Assembly (NCBI GenBank): GCA_008508345.1
Contig: QNGE01002745.1
Location: 40,260-104,259, forward strand
DNA from: Paragonimus westermani
Lineage: Eukaryota > Platyhelminthes > Trematoda > Plagiorchiida > Troglotrematidae
DNA length: 64,000 nt
Direction: 5' to 3'
In this document: positions 35,267 to 49,244 of the stretch, one piece after another
How the letters are laid out: every line of letters begins with the position of its first letter
How positions within the stretch are numbered: position 1 is the first letter of the stretch
Notes under the pieces: model-generated
The model's input: only the letters and a program-made list of their open reading frames with translations
Database searches by the model: none
Told to the model about the DNA's origin: nothing
Position numbers and translations under genes: made by a program

Positions 35267-38200
35267 ACTCATCCTTTTGTCCTTGAATTAACTATAAAAC
35301 GGAGTCAGCTGCCTCTTTCGAGAGAAAAACCGTTCGTGGTCCTTCGTTAGATGATCAGGAAGTGTCTGATAGTAATTGACGCCGCAAGGCTTAAGTCTGA
35401 TGAGCTAGCTTTCTTTCATTCTCCGAAGATACGTGTGAATAAAAAGTTTAAAGTCCTCTTTGAATGTTGCAGAGAACATAATGGTGACTTAAATAGTCTT
35501 CATTTGACATTTTGTGGAAATAACCCCTAGTTAAAGAAACTCTCCTGAAACACGCTCACAGTTCCAAAATGGATCTGTACATTTTCCCATAAGTTGTATT
35601 ACTACCACGTCTGTCGGATTACGTCTGTATACTGAACTTTGAGCAGCTGTACCCATAGTTTTGATGCACGTCACGAGATGACAAAATCAGCGTGGTTTGG
35701 AGGTGACAGTGCTTGAAAATTTGTATTTAAAAAATATTTTTACGCACCTATCGCACTATCGATAATTTTGCTGATATTAGTTACACTCTTAATCGCACAT
35801 CTTCCAGTTTTCAAACAAACAATTTTAAGCTAGACCAGAGCAGTCACAAACAAAGCCAGGAACAAACAACTTGGTTGCTTCGGTGCGATTTCAGTGTAAC
35901 CCAAAAGACTTCAATGAAAACAGCATGAAATCAGTTATATAGATGAACCGCGCAGTTCATAATTCGAGATATATGTTAACGGTTGATGTGAATATGGCTG
36001 ACTTGTGTGCATAATTTGTGGGCAAATTAACGTTTAAACGCGGGAAGGAAAATCAAACCTAATGTACTGTCACTTCACATTCAGTTTGTAAAGGTCAAAA
36101 AACCTAAAGAGAGGTAGTATGTTCAAGTGTTTAAAAGCCTGAATAGAATCAAAGGAATTGCGGACATCTGCAAGCATTCAAGTACGAACAAAATAATAAC
36201 GAATGCACATTATACCCGAAACTTCCACTTAATTAGCCTTCTTCTTGTAACAAGACATTGATAGGTGCGTTTTACTTTACCATAACTGACTGCGTTTTGT
36301 CTTGTTTCAACAAAATTCGTTCATCCCTCATAAGGTTGTTGAAAATGAAGTGATGATGTATCGCTTGTTTAAATACACTCCAGCAGTCACTACAAAAAGT
36401 GTTAGTGGATTTGCTAGTGATCACAGTGTGCTGGATTGTACAACTGAACAACTGCTGCTATCACATTTTGCTCCACGTTCATCACATGACAATCTGGCAC
36501 TTTTTCGATTGCAAGTCGAAATCTGTAACATTAGATAGATCGGGTTGAAGAGTTTAAATTTCCATTTAACCGTCAGTATTTTAACAGCATGAGTTTGTTG
36601 TGATACCTTCAATAAAACGATATTCATTAGGCGTTTTTTGTACCTTTCAACTAACATCGTCGTCTAATATTTGTCCCTCAAAAAGGCTTGGTGGTGTGTA
36701 CAAATAAGAAGGAATAAGCCAACACAGTGTGGTATCGTATGAGTGGTTTATTTGTGGGCTACTAAGCATTCGATCCACACGCGTCTATGTCTGTACCTTA
36801 ACAAAATAATTTAAATGTCTTAGTGTTCTGTAAAGAAAGGATGTTTTCGGTACATCCGCTTTGATCAGTACTGAAATTTCAAGAATAAGAATCCTCGATA
36901 ATCGTTCCCAAATACAGGTGGAGGTAGACCAAAATTTTTATTAAAAATTTCCCAACAGTTTTTGGGACAGTTTGTGATGGTCTTTCTTAAGCCGCAGAAA
37001 TGAACACGAAGCGTACAATGAATGGTAAACCTAATGACAATCACAATCGAAATTTATGTTATCGTAAAACCAGTATGCCTTGGCGCTAAACACTTCAATC
37101 GATTCATTTTTATTAAACAGTCTTAATAGATATTCATGAAATTTTTACGTGACTTTGCTCTATAATGAAAGCGTGAAGAGCGCACATATATATCAGCGAT
37201 TTATCACAAAATTCCACTTCAAATTTTTAGTGCTTTCAACGTTTCCTATAAGAGAACGTTCGTTCTGAAATTCTGTACTCTTTAACAAAAACTTGTTGAC
37301 GCTATAAATTTATCTTACTAGCCACTATGAATAGTGCGACAAGCTATTTTCTCCTTTGTTGCTGTCTGACGTCTGTATTCCTAAGGAATTCAACAGTCTA
37401 GACGTAGCCCTAACAACCACTAAGGTTTGTTACGTGAATGTTGACTCCAGTGATCAACCTCTATAAAACATTCTTGTTTCTGGGTAAGTTATTTTGAGAA
37501 CCAGTCGATGACTAACGTTCACCTTCGTTGTGACAAAATCGCACGTCTACATAAATATCACTGTTGTTTTCACCCTAATTAATTCGTAAAATGTGTCTCT
37601 TGTCCTCACTACACTGTTTGGAGGCTTAATTTGAGAACGACCGAAATTTGGCATGTCCAGCTGAATGGGATTAGTTACTCACAATAATACTTCCACATAG
37701 CGGATCCGAAGTCCCCACCACGCTGTTGTTGAGAAACCGTCACAACCTTTATAAGACGCACTTGAGGAGAGCGTCAATAAGCAGGTTATCTTACCTGACC
37801 GCAGCAGCACTTCTCAGTTTCAACGCTGGGCGACACATATCCGATTACATTGCTGCCATCAGTGCGACTGTTGTTGCAGATTTGTAAAAATGGCGGTTCC
37901 ACTGCCTTGAACAGTACATATAAACCTTTTTGATAGTCGTTCAAACCATGCTAACCATAGCCTGATTCCAACCTGAAAGTCAGATAGTTTCATACTGATA
38001 ACACTTCCAGACTACCTGTGTGCAGCCAGATGAGTACGTAAATTTAAGTATATTCAACGAGGAATACTGTGTTATCTCCTCCTGGTTTGATTCTACTGAA
38101 AGTAAACTATGGTTCAAATTAGTATTTTAAGAAGATTAGTTCAGTCAAATCTCCTACAACTGTGGATTTCAACCTCACAATAATATTCCCTTGAATGTTA

Positions 38201-39538
38201 TTACATTAGAAATTATCCTAATTGAATTGCTTCGAAATCACGAATTCCGCAACTGTCAGTCCTTCCAAAACTGGTGAAAGAAGTGTGTCAAATTTAAGGT
38301 AGTCTGAAATTAATTCGGGTGTTTTTGTTGTCTACGTCAGCATGTCTATGGGGCCAGTGAATTCAGATTATCCATGCTCAAACGACTGTTGTGCATATCG
38401 TTTGCTGTAGTCTTATACAGCGTTAGGGAAATGACTGAATGACCCTTCCGATGCATGGCACAACTGGTCCCAACTCAGGAATGGTATGGGATACTATTTG
38501 TAAGTAAAAAAAATGTGTTCAACCTTTCGCAGCCGCAGGATTTACTAAGACACACTGGGCTCTTGTGTTAATGAGTGGGTCTTCATGAATAACAAAAACA
38601 TCTGGCATGGTGGTGTGTACCATTTATTTAACTCATTCCCAAACGGATACCTTGCCGGTTTTTAACAACCCAAAATACGATCACCGCCGTCTTTGTATTT
38701 TTGAGTATTCCTGTTGTACCCTATAGACTACTTGACACTAACGGGAGCTTAGACGTCTGTCTTGTTGCAGAAAGGTGCTAATTATGAAAATAGACGCACT
38801 AGTGTTAGACGTGATGAATGATGAGAATGTAGTCAACGTCAGTTTTTGACCAAAAGTCGTAGGAACTCTTTCTGATTATCATTTTGATTACTATTTCAAA
38901 TTGTTAGTAGTTTCGGGTGTAAATAATGGTTGTGCATTCAATATAAATTTCATAACGGAATAGGTATATTACCGAAGATGCGCAATTGTTCATCACGACA
39001 AACCTTCATTCATTGAGACGACAGCAACAAAAGATCTGTGTTGAATAGGTACCCGACGATAATCAAAAGTCAATAGTCTTCAGCTTTCCTGTATAAGTCA
39101 AGTAATTATTAGGCCGTACTGCGATACCCTTCTAATTCAAACGTCCTAGAGGCACAGACATCCGCTTCGTTTGTTGCTTCTGTTTGCCTGTGCACATGAT
39201 TGCATCGTTCAGATAAGTATCCACTTTTCCTTAATCTGCAGTTATCTAACTAATCAGTCGCAGCATGCAATAAATCAGGTCATACGTGTAAGCAATACGA
39301 CGGAAATTGCGTTGAATTGGTCCAGAAACACGTACTGACCATAGTCGACGCAGTAAAATCAAACTACAAGATAATCTTCACGAATTTATTGCCCAGATCA
39401 CTTACAGGGAAAGCCTTACTATCACTCGTGACCTTCATAAAATCTCCTGACTCGACTTTTATCGCTCTTGATATTCTACTTATCCGAATCTCTGTCCGAG
39501 AATGTTCACCTTATACTTGTTTTAATTCGCTGTTTCAG
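35267..39538. other. Non-coding stretch
   Basis: Over 4 kb without a supported gene. The AT palindrome seen at 1,391 recurs exactly at 36,932-36,950. Open frames near 36,302-36,657 overlap on both strands and are of chance length. Confidence 0.4.
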
Positions 39539-39715
39539 GTGCTTTGAAATGCGCAGTGATATTTCGACAGTACCTAGTCATATCACATGATCACTTGGTA
39601 ATCCTGAGTTTTAAATTCTTCGCCTATTTTTTCTTCCAATATATTCATGAAGTACACTTCCCACCGATGCGTTTCAGCGCATCAGAGTTTTTACTGTACG
39701 GTAGCTCTGCACTTG
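39539..39715 (+). CDS. Candidate 177-base exon with hydrophobic core, unknown
   Basis: An excellent acceptor (TTAATTCGCTGTTTCAG) and a GTAAGG donor enclose 177 bases open in one frame and phase-symmetric. The peptide begins ALKCAVIFRQYLVISHDHLV, contains an aromatic hydrophobic run (LSFKFFAYFFFQYI) and ends FSASEFLLYGSSAL. A membrane segment is conceivable. An internal GTAATC offers an earlier donor at 39,598. No family was recognised. Confidence 0.23.
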
Positions 39716-42700
39716 GTAAGGAGATTGAAATTTTCTCAACTATTTGTCTCGCTCCCCTAAAAACTGAAGCCGAACGAGGGAAGTGAGTTATTAATAGCAG
39801 ACTGCGTAAGCTAAAATTCGCTAGACCGATAGCCAGTGTACGGAAACGAATAGGTTATGTCTAGATAACAATCACATGCAAACTTGATATCAACAGCGAA
39901 ACTGAGGCCATTTACCAATAAGGCCTGTTGCGTGATGATTGTGTTTACGCGGTAACACACGCACGCAAGCAACCGAAGATGTCCGAATGAAAACAGCTGG
40001 CCGATGATAGACGGTTGACAGTTAAAAGTTTATCCTTACGCGGACTGTAGTGCAAAAGCGGTTGGCCCTTCTCAGAAGGAACAGCAAATACGAGAATAAC
40101 CCATTTTAGATTAGTTCACTGGTACGCATTCTCATTTGTACAAAATTCATACTCCGTCTTTAATAACCGATAATCAGCACACTGACCAGTGGTTTGCTGT
40201 TTTCATTATGAGTGTGGCTGGAAATAAGTATATATGTACCATGGTTTCATCAAGCCTGGCAAATAACCAGTATTCAAACAAAAGCTTGGAGAGAACATTC
40301 CATCATCTGATCATCTTCACCGACTCTTTTCGGTTAGGTCTTGATCAGAATTTGTTCAAATATCACTTTACACTGTCAGTGTCAAATGTTATTGAGTGGA
40401 CAATACTGTACTAGAAATTTCAGGTTTTGGATGCGCGCACTGATTGTATCGCATTAGAGTGTCCCAGTATGCCATGGGTCAAAATTCCTTGTAGGTTAAT
40501 ATTCATAGTCCAAGAGACTGAGAGAACTTAGTTAAAGTTTCATTCCACAGTAAGTGATGCCTCTTATTTTATTCTGATAAACGCCTGGCGGTGTATTACT
40601 AGACAGCAAATCGATCCCAACTGTAGTTAACTTGCTCAAACTTATGTTTGCTCCTGAGCTGGTTCGGTTATGTGCTGCATATTGGCGAAATCAGAAGTGC
40701 ACTGGATGTCTTCTCTTGTGCGGTGACGACTGAAAACAGCTCGTTCCCATACGTCTGCACCTCGTGACATTCGCCAGCTGACAATGAGCCATAGTCTCCC
40801 AACAAGTGACACAACAGAAAAAGAGTATCTCTGCGAAGGACCGAGAGAGCCGTTGGAAAAGTCCTTGTGCTACTGAACGGTAGCTTGAGCATTAAGTTAG
40901 ACCTGAAACCGATAAGCAACTGATATGCTTCGAGTGAGCTAACAGAGATGCTGTCGTACAGGTTTAAGCGACTCTGCATTCATAGTAAGCAGATGTACAT
41001 CAGACTATCCTACAACCAAAGGCACGAAACTTCATGTTGTTAAGCTTCCATCAAAATCGCGGTCCCGGCTATTTTGCTTCCTGAATTACGGTGAAAAACT
41101 TAATAACAATACAACTGTTTTTGAACGAGCCCAGACCTAATAGCAAGTAACATGAAATTTTGGGGGGGGATAATGAAATAAACCTGAAGTAACATTGTTA
41201 GATCCTACTATACAACAGGACCAGGGAAATGATGATGCTGAAAGTCCTTGGGAAACAGGAAGTAACCAGTCTCGTCACTGAATCAACTGAGGCAGGAAAA
41301 TATCAGGTTAACAAATCAGTACATTTCCGTGTTGCCAGCTAAACTTTCGAAGGATTATTATCGAATCATAAAGAACAATAACAATGTCATAAATACGGAC
41401 ACTTTAAACGCCCGAACAAAATAAAACGATTTACCTTTGAGACGGCGCACGTAGACGATTGGATCCACTCAGCACTTTCAGTACATAATAGTCTCACACG
41501 GCTGAACTAGTTCCACTTTCAATGCCCGGCAACTAGACATATTCAGACGACCATAGTTTTGCTTGTTCTGAATGAATGCTTCTGCAAAGCAAATCCGCTT
41601 TAAACGGACATAATGTTCACTTATTCCAATGAATTTCACTCAATAAATTTCAAGGTGAACTGCCAGTTAGCTGACAAAGGTAGCCACACAACAGTGCAAC
41701 CCCTACCATAAACAAATCGGAAGGCCATGAGAAGTGCATGAATACTTAGGAGGTGAAACAATAGAACAACCTAGTGTACGCGAGCTGAAAATAGCAAGCC
41801 TTCGCTCGACACTCGCCGCTTCTAATCCCGTTGCTTCCAAATATCAGCCACGCTATCCCGAATAATTTAAATTTCTATTCGATATATTGATAAAATGTAA
41901 GAACTTTTAGAGGGCTTGCAGTTTGTTCAGTAGAAAGGACTGGAATCAGAAACACTCCACGAGATTTTGAGCACGATGTCTAACTGTAACTGAGAAACCT
42001 TTACACACTGAACCAGCTGTCATCTGGTTGAGCTCTGTTTGGATCAATAACCAGCCATCTGTTTTCTGCGGTCTGTGCAAGATTCCGTAGAACATGGAAT
42101 TCTGTTGTTCCAAATTATTACAGAAGCCTTTCACAACAGGTGAAACAAGGTGGTTACCCGAGAAAAGCACAAGAGGCTTTATTTTCGCTGAAGAATTGCA
42201 GGAAGAATGGCAGTAAGTGGAGAGCAAAGCTGGAAGCGTATTTTACGGAAATCTCTGACCCAAACGATAAAAAGTAACTTCTGATCGAAGGAAAATAACT
42301 TTGGCTTTTGCGAACTGTCGTGAAAATCCAGCACTTATGGATGCGACGTTTTACATAGTGTTTTATTTCGATCGAAAACCTAGAACTAATTTAAGCTGAT
42401 TTCCCAGTTTACATACTTCGTGACTGTTAGTTGTTAGATATTACAAAATTCTGCTGTTGCGGTTATGAACTCAATAATCGGAACATATAAAATGCTGATT
42501 GTAAGGCTTATGGACATTCCGAGTTTTGAACATAGCAGGTATCTCGCTTGGCTACTCCCGACAAGAACAAGAAAACGACTTCGAATGACACATACTAAGG
42601 CGAACCTTCAGCTTCAAGTAAAGCCATTGTCCTAGTCTCTTGCTTACTTCCGTAGATCACCACTCACGGATTTCAGGGTCAGGGCAGGAGTAACAATCAC

Positions 42701-43974
42701 AGAGGAGCTAACCCTCTGCCAGGCTTCACATCTCTAAGTTCCACATCTTTCCGGTTACCGAAAATTTCCAGCCCAAGTTCTACAATTAGAACGAATGCAC
42801 TTGAGATATGTGATGATCTTTGACAGTCTACCTGGCAGTTAACAGGTTTGCTTTCACTTTTGTAGCCCGCGTTCGATCAAGTAACAAGTTTGCTTTACAA
42901 CTTACAAAACACTTGAATTCATCTCTCCGTAAACCCAAGCAAGTCGTGGAATGAGGGCGCACACGTGTTGTTTACCGTAGAGTCGGCTACTTCTCCTGCA
43001 TAAAGCGGACAGGTCCACCAGCGGCACGCGGAAGGTTAGCCGAACAATCTAAATCAGAAAGGTGGTTCATGTGGGATAACGGTAAATAGCACTCCATCTT
43101 CTGTTGTGTGCACCGAGTCGTTCGGCGCTAAACTCATCTTTGGTAACACCTTGAGTTATTTCACGCGGTTTTCCAAATCTTCGTATCAGTATTTTCTCCA
43201 CCTCGGTAAACCCGACGATACCGAACAGCAATATACGGTGTTTAGAGGCTTTTAACTTCGACTCCTACTATCTATAATCATCCATGACATCCACTTGTTA
43301 CTTAATATTCTAGCTAAGTTAGACTCAAGTCTAGATGGAGCTGTGTGATTTCAAAGCTGATTCGTAGAAGGAGTCCAGTTTTCTTTTTGAGAAAACTACG
43401 TTGTTCACCAAACTTGTTTATGTACTCTTATGTGTGGTTCTCACGAGATCAGTAGACATTCAAGTTGCATACCGTGTCGGTCAAAATGTAATCACATCTG
43501 TCTTGATGAGAGGCTCATAAGTCTTACCACGCTGGGACCTTCCCCTAAATCATCTATGAAGCTCCAGCTGAGAGCGGATGTATAGTGGCTCTTCTTCCGT
43601 TAGGTGTTGTTCCTCTCCAATAAGAGTAGCTTCCATTCACAATTGTTGCAATGTTCCAAATGTTGTTTACAGAGTGTTGCTCTGATGAAACGCGAGTTGT
43701 AGCGGAGTATAGTTGTGAAGTTCAAACATATGTTGCAAGTCCGACAAAACCGTACTACACCCACTGTTAACCGTAAGCGTGGAATGCCGAAAAGACGTAG
43801 GCAAAGGCTGGTTTGAAAAAAAGTTCCTCGGCAGGAATTAACGAAGAAATAATTACGTGGGAACAAAGGTCCGTTAAGTAAGCGACATCGACATTTTGGA
43901 ATATGTCGAAAATAAGGTTCACGGGATGAACATTTTGTCGTGTGCAACCTGAAGGTTCTACTCAACCTTTTTAG
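39716..43974. other. Non-coding stretch
   Basis: No gene is supported. A run of eight G residues at 41,162-41,169 is the only low-complexity feature. The minus-strand 103- and 93-codon frames (40,668-40,979; 41,946-42,227) have no motif. The 170-codon minus-strand frame at 43,600-44,112 is discussed among the rejected observations. Confidence 0.4.
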
Positions 43975-44124
43975 ATGAGGCTTACAACTATCATAAAAAA
44001 GGTTTATGATGTAGTGAGAAGAGGAATAAATAATCGTGGAGTGAATGAATGTAAGGTGTGTGATCAACAGCTCTCTCTCATACACAACAATCATGACACA
44101 CATAGAGCACATGCAGTCGCTTCA
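43975..44124 (+). CDS. Candidate 150-base exon, Cys/His-containing, unknown
   Basis: The acceptor TCAACCTTTTTAG and a consensus GTAAGT donor enclose exactly 50 codons in phase 0. The frame begins MRLTTIIKKVYDVVRRGINN and contains ECKVCDQQLSLIHNNHDTHR. The C-x2-C followed by closely spaced histidines hints at a metal-binding site, but the spacing matches no zinc finger that I can name. A minus-strand open frame overlaps most of this segment, and only one of them can be real. Confidence 0.28.
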
Positions 44125-47100
44125 GTAAGTGCTTCTCCAAGCTATTCTTTCAACCATACCGACAGTATAGTCAAAGACATACCGGGACGCATCGTTAGAC
44201 TTATAAGCTTTGGTAGTTGTTGTTTCCATTTGATTTGGTCTACTTGTGAGTGGCTAAAGTTGCACTCTTATTCAGTAGTAGCTTCGAGATGTTGTTAAAT
44301 AATGAAATTTCTTCGCTATCTGTTCACACCTCAACCCGGGGCGCAACATAAGAACAACTGAAACGATGCTAACAGCGAATCCAGTACTTTGCCACCTTTA
44401 ACGACCAACAGCTGTGGTCTTGTGAAGCAACTATGGGTAGTAAGCAATGAACCCAAGCGTGTGTTCAGCGCCACTAATGAGGTCACTATGAATGCGTCCG
44501 CCCAAGTCAACTTGCAGTTCAGTGGAAATTTTTCCTGGACCGTGCGAAGAGCCTGTTTTATTTATATATGCGGGTTTCATACAGCCTTACTGCTCAACCA
44601 AGTCCAACTGTGGCACCCAAACATTCAGACAAGGCATGGCCAACAGTGAAAGTGGGGAGTCAGATTCTATACAATTAGTCAAAGAACTAGACCATAGCTA
44701 TGTGTAAACAAGATCGAACAAGCTATCTAACATTCCTAGATGAATCCTTTCACTGAAGTCTTGATGAAAGGCCCCTATTCATCACGTACTTCGCCGTAAA
44801 CGTAACTGGTGGACGATGAGAACTTTTCAAAAATACCCAGCAGTACTGCGTTTGTAGCTCAGTGTGATGGGTGTGTCATACGACAGATAGTGTCAGACCC
44901 CAAGGAAAATCGTAAGGCACGTGTAATCGTTCTACGTAGTGTTCAAACCCTTACGCCTCAAGATCATTCTAACCGTTCATCGATTATATTACTGAATTGA
45001 TCTGGAACTTTTGATTCAGACTTTGCTGACGGGGAGACTCATAGCAGTAACTAAGAAAATGGTCCTATCACCATTAGTGGAATTAGGAGTATCTCGCTCC
45101 ATGAACTACGGAAGTTTTCACATAACCCTCGCAAAATACACGGAAAACCCATGACACACTATTGTGATACTTATCAGTAATACTGTTATGATATTTGAAT
45201 CTATGAATATGTGGAAAGGAGCTTATTGCTAGGTTCCGTAACCTGGGCACAATAACTAAGAGATTTCGGCATGAGTGGTAAGTGAACTAAATCCAACTTG
45301 AGTATTAGAATTATCACTCCGACAGAATCAGGCAACAGTGAGTTATCACACGGCGGATCCCATAGAGTTTGGAACTAAACCGCAACTCAATCCAGTGACA
45401 GTTCATCTGATCTAAACTGGAAACCCAGGCTTGTTAGTTTATCTGTGTGCCAGTAACTCAACTAGCGAGAGTCACTGTACTTGCAGAGAAAACAGATTTG
45501 GAGACACCGGATTTTCGAACAGAAGTCCAATTTCATCAACGTCGAATGCCCACCTAGAAACAAGTCAGCCGGAAACTGGATGTTTTGAGTACACCTTCAA
45601 AGTGAATTTTGTGTGTCGGTCACTCGGACCTACTAAACAACAGTCTACAACCGGGGTTGGCTTTACCGTTAACTTTGTAAATCGTATTCTTCTGCCAGCT
45701 GATAAGTTACGTTTTCTAAAAGAAATCTCTCGGAGGCATTTGTATACGACATTAAAGTTTACAAAATAAGTTGACGGAATATTGCAGCTCCTCTAATGAA
45801 TAGTCATTGCAATTATTTGCTACTGCTGAATGGTTGTTGTTGTAGGCTGTAGGGAGTTTTGCGCTCCCTTTGCAGGAACTCAGCGTGCTCCGTCGTGATT
45901 GGGAAATGGGTCGGGGTGGTAAAGTGGTCATTTATCCACCAGAGCATCTCACTGCTTCTATGTAGGTCGCTTCCTCTTCCACTGTTCAACCAAGTTCCTG
46001 CAATTGTTTCTCCAGAACTCACAGTAGTATAACGTATATACCCAGAGCCATCCGCTCCTCTTTAAATGCTATTCCTTGTGGTGGAGATAAGTTAATTTCA
46101 TCTCCAAAGTTTACTGGGACGAATAGTTTCACAAAGTTCCCATTATTGGGAATTCACCATGCTTCGTGATGATTTCCGACCTTTCTTCATCACTGGCGAA
46201 TCCTCTCCCACGGCTTTCAGATTTGTTAGCGTCGTCCTAAATCGTGATTTAACGAACTGAGTGGACTCTAACGGGATGTCGTCTATGCTCTAACTTGTCA
46301 ACTTTATGCACTATGCTGCCAATTCAACCCAGGATGGTGTCTCACATTGGCTGCACTACCCTACCTGAATCACTCGACTATGCCACGATGATGTTCAATT
46401 CATCACAGTGTGTTTTGAAACTACCCGCAGAATAAAGTATACTTCCTATCGTACAAAGAGAGACGTTACCCAAGGAAGACTGAGTGAATAACTCATTATT
46501 ATCTTTGAATGACTAGTGGGTAATCTTCCAAGATACCTCATGAATGGGAACTTTAGGACTGTGACTGTAAGATTTTCTCGGCCGGGGAATTCGAGACACT
46601 GGCTGAGGAGAAATACTTCTTGAGTCACGACCACTAAATTAAAGGCCCGAAACCTGTTTCAGTGAGGAGGTACTGAGAGGAATTTTGACTTTACATGACA
46701 ATGATCAGTGGTTGTAACGCAACCTCTAAGTAAGAGGATAATGTTCATCAAGAAAACCTATCAGAATGGTCAAAACAGAACCTAAATGACCTTGAACATA
46801 TATTCAGGATATCCAAACCTAAACCGGAAGTAATCATTATTACGTCCCCTGAATAATTCATTGTAACGATCAACGAGACGATTGAATCCACCGTAACACA
46901 TATATGTGCTGTGAAAGGTAGGTCCACCCCGTATTCCTCTACAGCATATCTGTGAGTCTCCTTTCGTTAGCAGGAACAACGTTGGGAACATTAGAGTATC
47001 ACAAGCATCTGCACATAAAATACTTGGTGATATATAGGCTTTCCAAGTCAACAGCAGCCACAGTTTAAAGTCTACCTGCTTCAGGAAATGCTTTGACCGT

Positions 47101-48540
47101 CGTCTCTGCTTCGACATCCGTTAAATGAAAGTACAATCCACTGCGAATGTGTGCAGTCATTTGATATCTTTTCATAGTAGAGGTACAGTGGAAGCATTGC
47201 AAGATACCGTTTAGTCGCATCACTCACGACCGCAAAAGACATCTTGGAAAGGTTAGCCGACGACGAAATTCGATGTGGCATAAGTGAATTAACCATGGGA
47301 TTATCACCATCACGCTATTTTTGAAGCCATTCATAAAGAGTCAACTTACTACTGGTTTAACGACTATACTAAGTAGTATTTTTGGCAGTCGCATTTCACT
47401 GTACATTTCAGACGATTTCGGTTTCTTACCTACTCCTGTTTTAATCCAGCTGTTAATTTATACTACCCTTCCAGGGGCTAAAAAACGCTCGCTCCATGTC
47501 TAACTAACTTCAGGTACTTTCTCTGTACACCGTATTCTCCACGGTCTGTAACCATATGAGGGGTCAACGCATTAAGTCCTGGTTCCCATTGTCCCCCGGT
47601 TTTTTGATAGTGAGAACAGACTGGGTATCAGTCTGTCTGACTGTTCCAACAACGGCTACTCTCCCGGGACCATAATAATTGATTTAGCCAGTAACGCAGT
47701 TATAGTGTGCCTAGGTTTTGCGGAATTTTTTCTTAAGATGAGGGCTCGAGAATATCTCAGACCAGCTGTAAGAACAGTTCTGGAACTGTCTTCTAAGCAG
47801 GACGCACAGTGCTAAGGTACGCGGAAGTATTGGTCCCAAGAGTTTACTTCCTGAACCCGTGTTAATTATGACGTCACTGCTACCACACAGTGCCAGTGTC
47901 TGGTTCAGGCAGACTATGTAAAAATCCCAATATCAAAGCTGACATGAGCAGATAGAGGCTTACTGCAGGCGGCCCTGAAAAAACTGCCATGAGGCGGTAA
48001 AATACTGTCCTTCTAAAAAAAAAGTGTAATATTCTTTACAGCTTCCCACTTACCACAAGGAAATACTACATGTCTGGAGTTCTGGTTCTGACTGTCTCGC
48101 CACCGTTATCTAGATACTAGTGTTCAAGAAGACCCGGATGCTTTCCAAAACTGTGTATTGATGGCACGTACAGTTTACAATGCCGTGCGTTTAGGAAAAA
48201 AACGGTGATAAAAATCTACTCCATTCATCGTTTATCCAAACCTCAGAAGGTCTGACTGTGGGCTAATCCACGTGTCACGTTAAAGATACCGCATCAGGAT
48301 TGGACGGAAAATCTCAATGTTATGCTTCTTCTTATTCGCCAGTTTGTTTGTTCTGTGTTGCACCAGTTAACTTACAGTTCGTGACTTTGCATGTGTTAAC
48401 ACGATCGGCCAATGACAGATTGTGATTTCTTTAATACTGTTGCACATCCACAAATTCAGCTTCTGATCTCATGAATATCAACTGCTCAGTGCTTCCAGTA
48501 TCGGGTGTTATTATTATTTGCGTGGGAGGTTTTAATGCAA
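44125..48540. other. Non-coding stretch with chance-length frames
   Basis: The longest frames are a plus-strand 112-codon frame at 45,431-45,769, with a Cys-rich start (CTCRENRFGDTGF) faintly like an EGF module, and a minus-strand 111-codon frame at 46,782-47,117. Neither has matching splice signals. No repeats or RNA genes were recognised. Confidence 0.35.
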
Positions 48541-48960
48541 GTGAAAGTTCCAGTCCCTGATTCCAAGTATCACTGAAAATGAGCTCACGAAACGACATTC
48601 ACCCTTCTGGCCCATCTTTGAGCTTAACAAGGCCTCAATTAGAACTGAGCCTACAGACCTGTTCGCCCTTTCCTATTCATCACATCGAACTAGTTCAAAA
48701 CGTTGAAGAAATAGCTGCCAAAAATATGTCCAAAACGACAGTCCTCCCTAGCTTGCTTGAACTTAGTAACTGAATTCGTTCAACCGGGAAGATCAACATC
48801 ACCGTGGAGACATGCTGCCTGCCAACAAATTTCTGCAGGCTGCCAATCACTGCTGCAATAGTCCGCATGGTATCGCTGACAAGAGCTTCAAAAAAGTATA
48901 GCGCCACAGTTTCAAAGGCCAATGATGCTGACTTAACTGGGGAAGCTGTTTCTTTTCCTC
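48541..48960. other. Block open in several frames, nature unclear
   Basis: Three different frames here read like protein. On the plus strand these are MSSRNDIHPSGPSLSLTRPQ (48,579) and, from an acceptor at about 48,553, ITENELTKRHSPFWPIFELN; on the minus strand it is MAFETVALYFFEALVSDTMR (48,922 downwards). At most one can be genuine. The block may be a fragment of an unrecognised repeat. Confidence 0.2.
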
Positions 48961-49244
48961 ACGCGTGAAAACCCCGATGACAAATTGTGTTTTCTGAGGA
49001 AACTGTTGTGATCACATCAACGATGGGGTTCAAACAGGTTACGTGTCCCGGTGATTAAGCGGAGATTCTCTCGCTCGCACACGTTTTCTTCCACAGTGCA
49101 GGTGATGAGCCCTCTGCTACAACATTCTATTACTGGGTTATACTTCAGTTCTATTGCTCTGCAGAATCAGCTTGTCATCATCGCCATCATCAGAGACAGC
49201 AATACGTTAGTGGTTTTTACTTATGCTTAACCGCCACACAACCA

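Noticed and set aside
43600..44112. Longest open frame outside the gypsy cluster (170 codons, minus strand)
   Set aside because: A frame of this length is expected about once by chance in 64 kb at this composition. The peptide has no motif, and a splice-bounded plus-strand candidate overlaps it.
45431..45769. 112-codon frame with an EGF-like Cys start
   Set aside because: Only a few cysteines with the wrong spacing for a complete EGF module, and no flanking splice signals in phase.
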